A stretch of DNA of 45,425 nt from an uncultured Clostridia bacterium (GCA_947643225.1 CANRVH010000007.1:1-45425); one strand, 5' to 3'. Positions 1 to 8,114 are shown, counted from the first letter of the stretch. Translations and numbers: made by a program. The notes: generated from the letters alone by a model not told the origin.

Positions 1-264
1 GACTTGACTCACTTTTTTTATATAGAATTGTTTCACATCTATTGTAACTCTACAACATGTATGGTGAATCTAAATATAAGTTATTGATTTTTTCAATTAT
101 TTATGATATATTACTCACCAATTAATTTAATTAACTAGTTGTTATTATATGTTTAAATATAGGGGGTATAGTTCAATTGTTATAATATTAATTTTAAAAT
201 TGGATACCCAGTTCATTACCTACTATATAAGTCATTTAAACTAGATATATTTTAGGGGGATTTT

Positions 265-948
265 ATGTATCAGTATGTAAAGCAAAATTTGATAAATGAT
301 TTGGCAAAGAAGGAAAGTTATTCAAGTAAAAAAGAGAAAGAATTAAAAGAAATCCAGGAAAAATTAGAAGATATTAAATCTTATGATGAATTGCTTGAGA
401 TTCAATTTTTCAATTTCTTAATCACTAGTATTGCTACATTTTTAGGGATATCACTTGGTTGTTCAGGTATATTTATATTAATAAAGGTTTCAACTTTTTC
501 CGAAGTAATATTTGGAGGGGGATTAAGTGCTTTTAGTATATTTTGTCTTTTTTATACTAAACTAGGTATCCAATATATAATGAACAATATTAACAAAATC
601 AGAAGTTTAAAGCAAAAAGGTGTTAAAAAATTCAAAAAACAGGCAGATATACTGCAGGACAAAAAATTGGCTTTAGAAAAGGAAAAAAGCGATATTCAGT
701 GTAATATAGAGGAAATTACAGCGACTTTGATGCATATAGACTTTTTTGAAAAAACTGCTCATGATTTTCTTTATCAAGCTGATTCAAAGGAAGAATATGA
801 AGCAATGCTTGATACAAAGTTAAAATGTGAACAATTATTTGATCAATATTTAGATGGAAAAAGAGATTATAGTAGTATTCAGTTAAATGATTGCTCGAAT
901 GATACAGTAGTCTTTCAAAAAAAGCTACATAGAGGTAAACGAAAATAA
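265..948 (+). CDS. Two-TM coiled-coil membrane protein, unknown function
   Basis: A 227-residue host protein that I do not recognise. The first 45 residues are Lys/Glu-rich and look like coiled coil. Two hydrophobic segments follow (about 47-72 and 80-100), and a second charged coiled-coil stretch covers about 112-150. This suggests a membrane hairpin with both coiled coils on the same side. The ATG is preceded by an AGGGGG Shine-Dalgarno site. It lies upstream of the cotJ genes with a 242-nt gap, so it is probably a separate transcription unit. Confidence 0.7.
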   Translation: MYQYVKQNLINDLAKKESYSSKKEKELKEIQEKLEDIKSYDELLEIQFFNFLITSIATFLGISLGCSGIFILIKVSTFSEVIFGGGLSAFSIFCLFYTKLGIQYIMNNINKIRSLKQKGVKKFKKQADILQDKKLALEKEKSDIQCNIEEITATLMHIDFFEKTAHDFLYQADSKEEYEAMLDTKLKCEQLFDQYLDGKRDYSSIQLNDCSNDTVVFQKKLHRGKRK

Positions 949-1103
949 AATTTTTATAATTTATATTATTTATTTAGTAGCTGTCATAATTGTCAGGATA
1001 TTGAATTTAGGTTAAATTTTGGTTAATCCTATGTTAGGAGTATTCTTTTTTTGTTTTAAAATTTATTGTGGAGATTTGTATTTATTTTCACAATTTTTTA
1101 TAT

Positions 1104-1135
1104 GTATATTTTTATATGTTATTGTTCATATCTAT
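1104..1135 (+). promoter_or_regulatory. Possible mother-cell (SigE-like) promoter of the cotJ operon
   Basis: GTATATT (1104-1110) and CATATCTAT (1127-1135) loosely resemble the -35 and -10 of SigE-dependent promoters, with a 16-nt spacer that is slightly long. The assignment leans on the known mother-cell expression of cotJ operons. Another CATANNNTA match at 1166-1174 is too close to the ribosome binding site to be a promoter. Confidence 0.2.
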
Positions 1136-1190
1136 TAAATGCCCAAACAGAAATTTTTAATGATACATATATTACTTTGAAGGAGGATAT

Positions 1191-1589
1191 ATGTATAATT
1201 ATAATTTGAATGATCGAGATGGAAATAGGGCAGTTAGTCTATACTCACCAGAAGAAGGATATATGAAGGGTAATTTGTTTCCAGAACTTTATGATCAATA
1301 TAAAAACTACCAGCCAGTTATGCTAAGAGCAAAAGATGAACAAAGTAAATTATTGTTAGAATTAAGTGCAATTAGTTTTGCTAGTCATGAACTTAATTTA
1401 TACTTAGATTTACATCCAAATGATGAATCAGTTTTAGCACTTTTTAATGATTATCGAAGAAAAACGAATTCACTTATAGATGAATATGAAACGAAATATG
1501 GGCCAATTACGGTTAACAGTGATTCCCTAAATGCTAGTCCTTTTTTATGGGAAGTAGATACTTGGCCTTTTGAGGGAGGTAATCAGTAA
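1191..1589 (+). CDS. cotJB: Fused CotJA-CotJB spore coat protein
   Basis: Spore coat protein of the cotJ operon, made in the mother cell and deposited in the inner coat. Residues about 17-42 (YSPEEGYMKGNLFPELYDQY) match CotJA. Residues about 48-132 match CotJB, including ELNLYLDLHPND, EYETKYGPIT and the C-terminal WEVDTWPFE. CotJA and CotJB are usually two short genes, so this single 132-residue ORF is a fusion. A GGAGG site lies just before the ATG. Its TAA overlaps the ATG of cotJC (TAATG), so the two are translationally coupled. Confidence 0.85.
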   Translation: MYNYNLNDRDGNRAVSLYSPEEGYMKGNLFPELYDQYKNYQPVMLRAKDEQSKLLLELSAISFASHELNLYLDLHPNDESVLALFNDYRRKTNSLIDEYETKYGPITVNSDSLNASPFLWEVDTWPFEGGNQ

Positions 1590-1759
1590 TGTGGGCATAT
1601 GAAAAAAGATTACAATATCCAATTAATATTAAGAAAAAAAATTTAAAGATGGCAAAGGTGTTAGTTACTCAGTATGGTGGTGCATATTGTAAAAGAGACA
1701 TTAATTATAATACAACTCCAAAATATTATCATTTGGATCAAATTCTACTTTATTTATAA
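1589..1759 (+). pseudogene. cotJC: cotJC 5' fragment, interrupted by the prophage
   Basis: Start of the manganese-catalase-like coat protein CotJC. The first 31 codons encode the conserved N-terminus (MWAYEKRLQYPINIKKKN, then KVLVTQYGG). The reading frame enters phage DNA after 1683, continues for about 25 foreign residues and stops at 1757-1759. Replacing sequence after 1683 with sequence from 39068 restores a continuous 187-residue CotJC, the normal family length. The gene is therefore split without loss of coding sequence. SD GGGAGG lies at 1574-1579. Confidence 0.9.
1673..1683 (+). other. attL core (TATGGTGGTGC)
   Basis: The 11-bp core is identical at 39057-39067. It encodes Tyr-Gly-Gly-Ala of CotJC in both halves. 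Left of it is host sequence and right of it is phage sequence. Confidence 0.9.
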
Positions 1760-3143
1760 GTATATTAGCAACTTCATTTTTTTCTTTTATAGATATGCTA
1801 TCATCTATTAATATTTGGTAAATTTTTTTACCATTTTCTAAAATTTCTTTTTTTCTATTATTTTCTTTTGGTTTCTCTGTTAAATTCAATTCTTTTATAA
1901 GTTTGTTTTTTTCTTTTAAAATAATATTTTTATTTTCTTTATATTCTTCTAGAGTATCTATTCCTTCCCTGTAAGCTTCTTTTATTCTTATTTCTTTTTC
2001 ATCAAGCTTCTCTAATTGTTTCTTTATAATACCGTATTTATTAGAGATTTCCTCCTTTTTATGAGGAACAATGTTATTAATAACACCATTATCTATGTTT
2101 TCCTTTATCATTGAAATTATTAGATTATATACTTCGTTTATATCAAGAGTAGAGTAGTTAGAACATTTTCCTTTATTGTATCCATTGCATCGTAATTTTG
2201 CTTTACCACAAGTAACCATAGTACAACCACATTCCTTGCATCTTATCAATCCTTTAGTCCAATGTTTAGGATTGGTGCTTGTTTGTTGATGTGGTTTTTT
2301 CCATTTATTATTTTTAGCTAATTTACATTGCACTGTATTCCACAAATTTATATCTATAATTGGTTCATGTTTACCATCAACTAAAATAGTGTTTGGATCA
2401 TCGAAGTCGTAGGTGTCTCTTCTTCCAGGAGTATATCTTAATTTACCAATGTAGACAGGATTATTAAGTATATAACTTATAGTTCTATTTTCAAATTTAT
2501 TTCCTTTTTTTGTTTTAATACCTAATTCATTTACATCTTTAGCAATTTGTAGCATTGGTATATTGTTCAAACCATGTTCTTCAAAAATCATTTTAACAAT
2601 ATTTTTTTCTATTTGATTTGGTATGAATTTATTATCTACTATGTCATAACCAAATGGCGGTTTTGCTTGTGGCTCGCCCTTAGAATGTTTTTCCAGTTGC
2701 CCTTTTTTTACTTCTCCAGACAAGTTAATAGAGTAGTATTCTGCCATAGCTTCAAGAATAGCTTCCATTATAACACTCATTTTATCATCAGGATTGAGAG
2801 GTTCTGATATAGAAATAACAGGTATTCCATATTCTTTTTTTAATAGTGATTTATATACTATAGAATCTTCTCTGTTACGTGAAAATCTATCAAGTTTATG
2901 TACAAGTATTACATCAAATTTTTTTGGTTTAGATTTGGCTTGTTTTATCATTTCCATAAATGCAGGTCTTTTTTCTGCTTTCCGTCCTGATATTCCTTCA
3001 TCCTTAAAAATAAATTCTGATTCTATTAATATATCATTATTTTGTGCATACTGTTTTATTGCTTTTAATTGTGCAGCTAGAGAATAACCATCTCTAGCTT
3101 GTTCATCTGTTGACACTCTTATATAAACTGCTCCGATTTTCAT
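1701..3143 (-). CDS. Large serine recombinase (phage integrase)
   Basis: Site-specific serine recombinase of 480 residues that integrates and excises the prophage. The N-terminal resolvase domain (about 1-150) has the nucleophile Ser11 in YIRVSTDEQ and the conserved DRFSRNRED segment. The recombinase domain (from about 160) begins near PPFGYDIV. A zinc ribbon around 298-330 has paired cysteines (RCKECGC, then RCNGYNKGKCSNY), followed by a Lys/Glu-rich coiled coil. Its stop codon abuts the phage arm of attL, the usual arrangement for these integrases. Excision normally needs a directionality factor; the HTH protein at 38275 is a candidate. Confidence 0.95.
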   Translation of the reverse strand: MKIGAVYIRVSTDEQARDGYSLAAQLKAIKQYAQNNDILIESEFIFKDEGISGRKAEKRPAFMEMIKQAKSKPKKFDVILVHKLDRFSRNREDSIVYKSLLKKEYGIPVISISEPLNPDDKMSVIMEAILEAMAEYYSINLSGEVKKGQLEKHSKGEPQAKPPFGYDIVDNKFIPNQIEKNIVKMIFEEHGLNNIPMLQIAKDVNELGIKTKKGNKFENRTISYILNNPVYIGKLRYTPGRRDTYDFDDPNTILVDGKHEPIIDINLWNTVQCKLAKNNKWKKPHQQTSTNPKHWTKGLIRCKECGCTMVTCGKAKLRCNGYNKGKCSNYSTLDINEVYNLIISMIKENIDNGVINNIVPHKKEEISNKYGIIKKQLEKLDEKEIRIKEAYREGIDTLEEYKENKNIILKEKNKLIKELNLTEKPKENNRKKEILENGKKIYQILIDDSISIKEKNEVANILINKVEFDPNDNILELYYN

Positions 3144-3173
3144 TGTAACACTTCCTTTTTATTTAATTCTATG

Positions 3174-3209
3174 ATACAATGATATAGAAAAACTCCTATA
3201 TCATTGTAT
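3174..3209. repeat. 14-bp perfect inverted repeat upstream of the recombinase
   Basis: ATACAATGATATAG (3174-3187) and its exact reverse complement (3196-3209) flank 8 bp. It sits 30 bp upstream of the recombinase start, over the likely promoter/leader on the minus strand. It could be an operator or a hairpin in the leader RNA. Confidence 0.7.
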
Positions 3210-3249
3210 ATAGTTTTAGTTTAGTCGCTAAATATAGTTTTTCAATTTT

Positions 3250-3280
3250 GACTTCGTATTGCCGTACGAGGTCTTTTTTT
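3250..3280 (+). terminator. Rho-independent terminator reading rightward
   Basis: A 9-bp stem (GACTTCGTA / TACGAGGTC, one G-U pair) with a TTGCCG loop and seven T residues, oriented on the plus strand. No plus-strand gene ends here. It would stop transcripts entering from the interrupted cotJ operon. Confidence 0.75.
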
Positions 3281-3281
3281 A

Positions 3282-3833
3282 TTAACTGTTTAATATCTTT
3301 TCCTTTTCAGAATCAAACTCCTCTTGAGTTATAATATCAGTGTCTAACAATTCTTTTATTTTTTTTAATTCGTCATATTTGCTGGTTTTCGTGACAATAG
3401 TATCATTATTATTAATTAGGTTATTTTTAACATAATTTAGAGCATTATTTAATTCACTATTAGTATTTTGAACCAGTTTTTTTAAACCAGTGAATTGAAG
3501 TGTTTCTTTAAAGGAATCAATTACTAAAGTACTATCTATCAACCCATTCTTTATGTAAATGTCATTTATATTGTTTATGGAAATAGTTATTAATTGATTG
3601 CCGATAAGTTTATCTTGTGCTATTATCAATCTTTTATTTGTCAAAACTCCAGCAACTCTCTTTGAACTTTTTCCAATCATCAACATAAAACAAACTACTC
3701 CATATTCTCCATTTAGCAAACTGTTTTCTACAACTTTAAAATGTTTTTTCATCCATCCTGGTAATGATTCATTTCCAGTTTTTTTGGTTTCCACATAGTG
3801 AACAAAATCATCACAATGTAATAATTCTTTCAT
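3282..3833 (-). CDS. PH-like domain protein with SHOCT tail
   Basis: A 183-residue protein. Residues about 35-130 look like a bacterial pleckstrin-homology-like fold (GVLTNKRLIIAQ is typical of the YokE-like/bPH group). The last 30 residues (YDELKKIKELLDTDIITQEE) form a SHOCT motif, a short C-terminal oligomerisation or binding module. Such genes are common beside phage repressors and are probably lysogenically expressed. Its role is unknown; superinfection exclusion is one possibility. Confidence 0.75.
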   Translation of the reverse strand: MKELLHCDDFVHYVETKKTGNESLPGWMKKHFKVVENSLLNGEYGVVCFMLMIGKSSKRVAGVLTNKRLIIAQDKLIGNQLITISINNINDIYIKNGLIDSTLVIDSFKETLQFTGLKKLVQNTNSELNNALNYVKNNLINNNDTIVTKTSKYDELKKIKELLDTDIITQEEFDSEKEKILNS

Positions 3834-3896
3834 ATTTTCTCCTTTATATCTAATATATTTTAAAATATCTGTACTAGCATATCTTAATCAAATTTA

Positions 3897-4601
3897 TTAT
3901 ATTTTTCTACGATACTCTCTTGCTACACCTATTACTTTAACAGGTAATTCTATAATATCTTCTCTTGAATAGAATTTTAATTCATACTCTCCAATATTAT
4001 ATGGTTGTAACAAAATTCCTTCATCGGTTTTAGCGACTTTTTTGAATGTACAATCATCACCGTTGACCATAATCGCACAATCATCACCGTTATTGAATTC
4101 AGTTGTGCTCTCGAATATAACTATATCTCCATCTAAGTAATTTGGTGTCATAGAATTACCACTTATTTTTAATCCAAAAAAATTTTTACCACCTTTTGTC
4201 CAATCTTTTGGTATATCAGTATAACCGATAATATTTTCTTGAGCTTCTATAGGTATTCCAGCTTTAATAACTCCCAAAATAGGGATTTTAACTATTTCTG
4301 AATCTATGCCAATAGGCTCTGCATCATCAAAGATTAAATTATTTATCAATCTATTATTTATTTCATTCCATATATCATTTGGATTTTCATTTAAAGCTAA
4401 ACATATTTGTTTAAAAATTGTATTTTTCATTCTAGCTTCATTACTTTCATATCTAAATAGTGATTGTCTAGTAATAACATTATTTAGCCTTTTTACTACT
4501 TCTTCTAAACTATATCCTTTTGCTAATCTTTTTTCTTTAATGATATTTGCTGCAATTTTATTTAATTGATAATCTAAATTTTCATCATTATCAAAATTCA
4601 T
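3897..4601 (-). CDS. CI-like repressor (XRE HTH plus S24 LexA-type peptidase)
   Basis: Lysogeny repressor of 234 residues. The N-terminal helix-turn-helix covers about 14-75. The C-terminal S24 domain (about 105-230) shows the Ala114-Gly115 cleavage site in IKAGIP, catalytic Ser150 in SGNSMTP and Lys187 in CTFKKVA. It should self-cleave with activated RecA after DNA damage, releasing the lytic promoter. It is divergent from the Cro-like gene; GTAACT-type operators lie in and near the shared intergenic region. Confidence 0.92.
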   Translation of the reverse strand: MNFDNDENLDYQLNKIAANIIKEKRLAKGYSLEEVVKRLNNVITRQSLFRYESNEARMKNTIFKQICLALNENPNDIWNEINNRLINNLIFDDAEPIGIDSEIVKIPILGVIKAGIPIEAQENIIGYTDIPKDWTKGGKNFFGLKISGNSMTPNYLDGDIVIFESTTEFNNGDDCAIMVNGDDCTFKKVAKTDEGILLQPYNIGEYELKFYSREDIIELPVKVIGVAREYRRKI

Positions 4602-4660
4602 AGGTTTTCCCCCTTTCTGTTAACATTATAAACAAAAATAGAGAAAAAATCAATAAATAT

Positions 4661-4744
4661 GTTACTTTTTTTGTTGACAAAACATTTTTAGTCATGATAA
4701 TATTAAAATGTAACTAAAAAGAGTTACAAGAAAGGAGGCTAGAT
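4661..4744 (+). promoter_or_regulatory. Rightward early promoter with repressor operators
   Basis: TTGACA (4674-4679) and a -10-like GATAAT/TAATAT (about 4696-4703) form a promoter for the Cro-like gene. An 18-bp operator GTAACTAAAAAGAGTTAC (perfect 6-bp arms) spans 4710-4727. A degenerate copy (GTTAC, T-run, GTTGAC) covers 4661-4678 and overlaps the -35. Ribosome site AAAGGAGG lies just before the start at 4745. Confidence 0.7.
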
Positions 4745-4966
4745 ATGTATCCAAAATTAATTGGAAAACGTAATGAAAAAGGTATGACTCAACAAAATAT
4801 GGCTGATTTAATTGGAATTTCTAAAAATAATTATAATCTTAAAGAACAAGGAAAATTAGATTTTGGGTTATTAGAAGTCAAAAAGATATTATCAATACTT
4901 GGCGCTAGTTATGAAGAAATTTTTTTTGAACCATTTGTAACTAAAAAAAGTTACAAAAAAGAATAG
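4745..4966 (+). CDS. Cro-like XRE transcriptional regulator
   Basis: A 73-residue helix-turn-helix protein. The motif is around 13-45 (MTQQNMADLIGISKNNYNLK) and there is little else, as in phage Cro or small activators. It is first on the rightward early transcript and divergent from the CI-like repressor. Its last codons contain another operator copy. Confidence 0.88.
   Translation: MYPKLIGKRNEKGMTQQNMADLIGISKNNYNLKEQGKLDFGLLEVKKILSILGASYEEIFFEPFVTKKSYKKE
4937..4954 (+). promoter_or_regulatory. Second repressor operator, inside the end of the Cro-like gene
   Basis: GTAACTAAAAAAAGTTAC has the same 6-bp arms and 6-bp A-rich spacer as the operator at 4710-4727. The identical architecture suggests the same regulator binds both, perhaps with looping over about 227 bp. 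Confidence 0.6.
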
Positions 4967-4974
4967 GAGAGAAT

Positions 4975-5193
4975 ATGGCTAAATTAGAATTACATGATAC
5001 AGGTAATAATGAAAACTTTTCAATTAATATCGATGGTCAAGAATTAAATTGCAAACATTATTATGGCTATGAATTAAAAAGAACATCAGATAACGAAGAA
5101 GTATAATTAAAAGTTTTTTATTCATTTAAACCAAATGCCTACAAATTATATATAAAAAATAATAATACAGAAATAAAAAAAGTAAGTCAATAA
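4975..5193 (+). pseudogene. Small early phage protein with in-frame ochre codon
   Basis: A 43-residue ORF with good SD (AGGAGA) starts at 4975 and ends in TAA at 5104-5106. The same frame continues with protein-like sequence (LKVFYSFKPNAYKLYIKNNN) to a TAA at 5191-5193. The simplest reading is a roughly 72-residue protein broken by one nonsense change. Termination after 43 residues or readthrough cannot be excluded. Family not recognised. Confidence 0.45.
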
Positions 5194-5208
5194 TCTTAAC
5201 TTACTATA

Positions 5209-5394
5209 GGAATTTCAGTTATAAGTTTTTCTAGTAAAGCAATTGTAACAGGGTCTGTTAAACTAATTGACAAAATTGAAAATGAAATAATTGAGATATT
5301 AAGTCAAAAAAATATTACACACGCAATTGCATATATGATACTCAATGAAACAAAGGATAAATTACAAAATACAATTGTTAAGAAATGCGTTTAA
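5209..5394 (+). pseudogene. Possible remnant ORF without a start codon
   Basis: An open frame of 61 codons encodes protein-like sequence (KLIDKIENEIIEILSQKN). It has no in-frame ATG, GTG or TTG near its beginning and no SD. It overlaps the end of the minus-strand gene at 5378. It may be a decayed small gene. Confidence 0.25.
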
Positions 5395-5923
5395 TTAATT
5401 CTTGGATAGCATTAGCAATAGTTATTAATTCTTTATTTGGAGTTGAATTAGTTTTATCATAGGCAACTGAATAATCTTGAGAAAGATTTACATCGAAAAT
5501 ATCTTTATAAATTCTTGTGTTATTAGTGTACTCAATGGAAAAAGTAATATTTTTAATTTCGGATTTTCTCGTAACTATTGGTAAAAGATATCTTTGACCA
5601 GGCGCTAACATAATATTTTTTAGGTATTCTAGATTTGTTTTAAAATCACCATTAATTTTATTAAAAATTTCTTTATCAAAATCTAATTTAGTAATAAATG
5701 CAGAACTAACACCAAAATTTTTAATAGCAATATATTCTGTAGGACTATTGATAGCAATTGTTTCTTTGTAAATAACAATACAAGGTCTAGTAGTCTCTTC
5801 GATCATTTTACTATTTTGTTTTAAAGTTTTAACTGAAATCCAAAGTGACGAAATTATACCAAATAAGGTGATTACAGCAATAACTATCTGTATCCAATCT
5901 GAAGTTGTAATATTTAATATCAA
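5378..5923 (-). CDS. Single-TM membrane protein, unknown function
   Basis: A 181-residue protein with one hydrophobic segment (about 11-32), then a charged stretch and a probably beta-rich domain. It is on the lysogenic strand, isolated among rightward genes and with its own SD (AAAGGAGG before the start), so it may be expressed in the lysogen. Similar membrane-anchored proteins occur near phage immunity regions. Function unknown; exclusion or host modulation is conceivable. Confidence 0.6.
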   Translation of the reverse strand: MILNITTSDWIQIVIAVITLFGIISSLWISVKTLKQNSKMIEETTRPCIVIYKETIAINSPTEYIAIKNFGVSSAFITKLDFDKEIFNKINGDFKTNLEYLKNIMLAPGQRYLLPIVTRKSEIKNITFSIEYTNNTRIYKDIFDVNLSQDYSVAYDKTNSTPNKELITIANAIQELIKRIS

Positions 5924-6034
5924 AGTATACCTCCTTTCAAGAAAATTATATCTTGAAAGGGAAGATATGACAATAAAAAGCGACTAAACTAAAAAATGTC
6001 AAATTATGACGCATAAGATTTTATAGGAGGTCTT

Positions 6035-6139
6035 ATGAAACAATTAAAAATTGTAGTGGTTAATCCACCTGATAAAAAACATCAAGAAGAATTAATTAAG
6101 GAAATTACTGAATTTATTCAAGAAAAATATTATTCATAA
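6035..6139 (+). CDS. Short conserved-looking early phage peptide
   Basis: A 34-residue ORF with strong SD (AGGAGG, 6025-6030). It encodes MKQLKIVVVNPPDKKHQEEL followed by an amphipathic helix. Similar tiny NPP-motif proteins occur in early regions of Gram-positive phages. Function unknown. Confidence 0.6.
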   Translation: MKQLKIVVVNPPDKKHQEELIKEITEFIQEKYYS

Positions 6140-6206
6140 AAGGAATGACAATTAAATTTATTATTAATTATAGTAAAGATTATTACATTATAAATAGGAG
6201 AAAACG

Positions 6207-6263
6207 ATGAAAAAAATAAAAAAAGAGAATACCCAAGACCATCAATCTGAAAATTCTCTTTAA
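6207..6263 (+). CDS. Possible 18-residue leader peptide
   Basis: A minimal ORF with SD ATAGGAG. The coding region contains a 9-bp inverted repeat (AAAGAGAAT at 6222-6230 and ATTCTCTTT at 6253-6261), so translation could affect a hairpin upstream of 6356. It may equally be non-functional. Confidence 0.25.
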   Translation: MKKIKKENTQDHQSENSL

Positions 6264-6355
6264 ATAATGAAAATCTTGTATTAAAGAAATTCGCCTTTAT
6301 TATATCATGAATTTCTAATAAATACAAGCATTTTGAAGAAAGGAAAAGTATAAAA

Positions 6356-6544
6356 ATGGAAGATCAATTAATTATGGAAGCAATCCATAGAAATCATATA
6401 AAAACTAGAGAATTGAATAAGAAAAAACAAGTAAAAATAGAGAAATTATCAAGATTAGATAAATTAATTTTATCAATGTCTGCATTAGGTTTTTTTACAG
6501 GTGTAGTGACCTTTATTGCAGTAATAGAAAGTTTGAAATTTTAA
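6356..6544 (+). CDS. Small membrane protein
   Basis: A 62-residue protein. The first 40 residues are basic and helical, followed by one transmembrane segment (about 38-60). SD GAAAGGA lies 10 nt upstream. Unknown early phage protein. Confidence 0.6.
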   Translation: MEDQLIMEAIHRNHIKTRELNKKKQVKIEKLSRLDKLILSMSALGFFTGVVTFIAVIESLKF

Positions 6545-6554
6545 GGGGTGGAAT

Positions 6555-6857
6555 ATGGAAGAAAGAGTATACAAGTATTTACTTAATAACCATGTTGGAA
6601 GAGAAAATATGATTAAGAATAGGTCCTTAAGAGATTTATTCGATATTCATAGTGATAAGGCTATGAGGAAAGTTATTCAAAATATTAGAGAAGATAAGAA
6701 TTTTCCTAGAATAATAGGGTCTGTTTCTGGAAAAAGAGGAGGTTTTTATATCTGTGATAATGAAGAAGAGATAGAAGAAACCATTAATAATATTCGCTAT
6801 AGAGCAGGGCAAATGTATCGTATGTGTCATATCTTGGAATGGAAGATGAATTTATGA
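6555..6857 (+). CDS. Winged-helix-like early phage protein
   Basis: A 100-residue protein. Residues 1-75 look like a winged helix with a basic wing (GSVSGKRGGFYIC); the C-terminus is helical. Proteins of this kind commonly precede the replication gene in Gram-positive phages. Its stop codon overlaps the next gene's start (ATGA), indicating coupling. Function unknown. Confidence 0.65.
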   Translation: MEERVYKYLLNNHVGRENMIKNRSLRDLFDIHSDKAMRKVIQNIREDKNFPRIIGSVSGKRGGFYICDNEEEIEETINNIRYRAGQMYRMCHILEWKMNL

Positions 6858-7627
6858 CGGATGAAAAACCAGGTTATTATTCCATAATACCAGCCTCTGT
6901 TAGATATGATTCTGAGCTAAAAGCCAATGAAAAATTATTATATAGTGAAATTAGTGTTATGTGTGAAAAAACAGGATATTGCTATGCCACTAATGAATAT
7001 TTTGCAAAACTATATAATGTTCATAAAAATACGATTTCAGTATGGATAAATAACTTAAAAGAAAGAGGTTATATAGGAATTAAAATTACCTATAAAAATG
7101 ATAGTAAAGAAGTTGATAAAAGACTCATATTTTTATCAGAAGTTGTATTAAGGGAAATAGCTGAATTATATTGTAAAAATCATAAGAGGGGTATTAATGA
7201 AATCATTGATAGGTATCTACGAAATCATTTAGACCCTATCAATGAAAACATTGAGGAGAATAATACAAGTATTAATAATAATAAAAATAAAAAAGAAATA
7301 AAAAACATTTTTGAGATAATTGAAGAAAATTTTTCTAGAACATTAAATTCTATTGAATATGAAGAAATTGATAGTTGGGAAGATAATGAATTAACAAGAT
7401 ATGTAATTAAAGAGTCGATTTTAAAAGGCATTCCAAACATAAAATACATTTCAAGAATATTAGAAGATTATAAACTTAACAACATAACAACAGTACAACA
7501 AGCAAAATTAAGAGAAAAAAATAGAAAAAAATACAACAATCAAAATAGACAACCTATGCAAGATAAAAAAAATAGTAAATGGGACGAGGTTAGAAAAAGA
7601 GTAGAAAAGGAACAAGAAAATGACTGA
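6854..7627 (+). CDS. DnaD-like phage replication initiation protein
   Basis: A 257-residue protein. Residues about 1-100 form a winged-helix domain (ATNEYFAKLYNVHKNTISVW is the HTH) typical of phage replication initiators. A low-complexity Asn/Lys linker follows, then a DnaD-like C-terminal helix bundle (about 155-215) and a basic tail. I chose 6854 rather than the in-frame ATG at 6824: it overlaps the previous stop and gives the usual N-terminus MTDEKPGYYSIIPA. It likely acts at the phage origin with the loader-like gene next to it. Confidence 0.8.
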   Translation: MTDEKPGYYSIIPASVRYDSELKANEKLLYSEISVMCEKTGYCYATNEYFAKLYNVHKNTISVWINNLKERGYIGIKITYKNDSKEVDKRLIFLSEVVLREIAELYCKNHKRGINEIIDRYLRNHLDPINENIEENNTSINNNKNKKEIKNIFEIIEENFSRTLNSIEYEEIDSWEDNELTRYVIKESILKGIPNIKYISRILEDYKLNNITTVQQAKLREKNRKKYNNQNRQPMQDKKNSKWDEVRKRVEKEQEND

Positions 7628-8114
7628 AGAAGAAGTATATAAACTTTTAGAAAGAGTTAGAGTTTATTATCAACATTTATCAAAGTCTGATGAGATTTAC
7701 GAAGAGTGGTACAGAGTTTTAAAAAAATATAATGTCGAAGAAGTAAATAAAGGATTAGATAATTATTTAAGAGATGAAAAAAACAGAACAAGAATACCTA
7801 TGCCACAAGATCTAATTGACGGATTGATTACTGAAGAACAAAAAGAAAAATTAAAAAATGATTATTTAATAGATTGTAATTTATGTCATAAAACAATGCT
7901 GTTGAGTGAATATGATAGTCATTACAGTAAATGCTTGAAAGTTAAAGCTGTATTATTGCTTTTAAGAAAAAAAGGACAAGTAATAGAATATGATGAATTG
8001 AGCCGATATGATATCAAAACTTTAGAAAGATTTTTAAATGAAAATAAGATTTATGAAAAGAGGAGTTTTAATGGAAATAAAAATGTTTTCAGGGGAGAGA
8101 AACAAATTAATTAG
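7620..8114 (+). CDS. Replicative helicase loader/inhibitor-like protein
   Basis: A 164-residue protein. Its N-terminal helical region (about 1-75) resembles the G39P/helicase-loader group of phage proteins, judged by composition and by position after a DnaD-like gene. A CNLC pair and a later HYSKC (about 88-105) suggest a small zinc site. It overlaps the previous gene by 8 nt. Likely partner: host DnaB-type helicase. Confidence 0.55.
   Translation: MTEEEVYKLLERVRVYYQHLSKSDEIYEEWYRVLKKYNVEEVNKGLDNYLRDEKNRTRIPMPQDLIDGLITEEQKEKLKNDYLIDCNLCHKTMLLSEYDSHYSKCLKVKAVLLLLRKKGQVIEYDELSRYDIKTLERFLNENKIYEKRSFNGNKNVFRGEKQIN

Noticed and set aside
163..235. GGGGGTATAGTTCAATTGTT resembles the 5' half of a tRNA.
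   Set aside because: The acceptor 3' strand, T-arm and two anticodon-stem pairs do not form; at most a degraded remnant.
1166..1174. CATATATTA as a SigK -10.
   Set aside because: Transcription would start within the ribosome binding site of cotJB.
3214..5994. The 16-mer AGCGACTAAACTAAAA occurs at 5979-5994 and inverted at 3214-3229.
   Set aside because: Matches of this length can arise by chance in such AT-rich DNA, and neither copy lies at an obvious functional site.
6130..6327. Minus-strand open frame.
   Set aside because: No SD and opposite to the early operon; it covers the hairpin and leader region.
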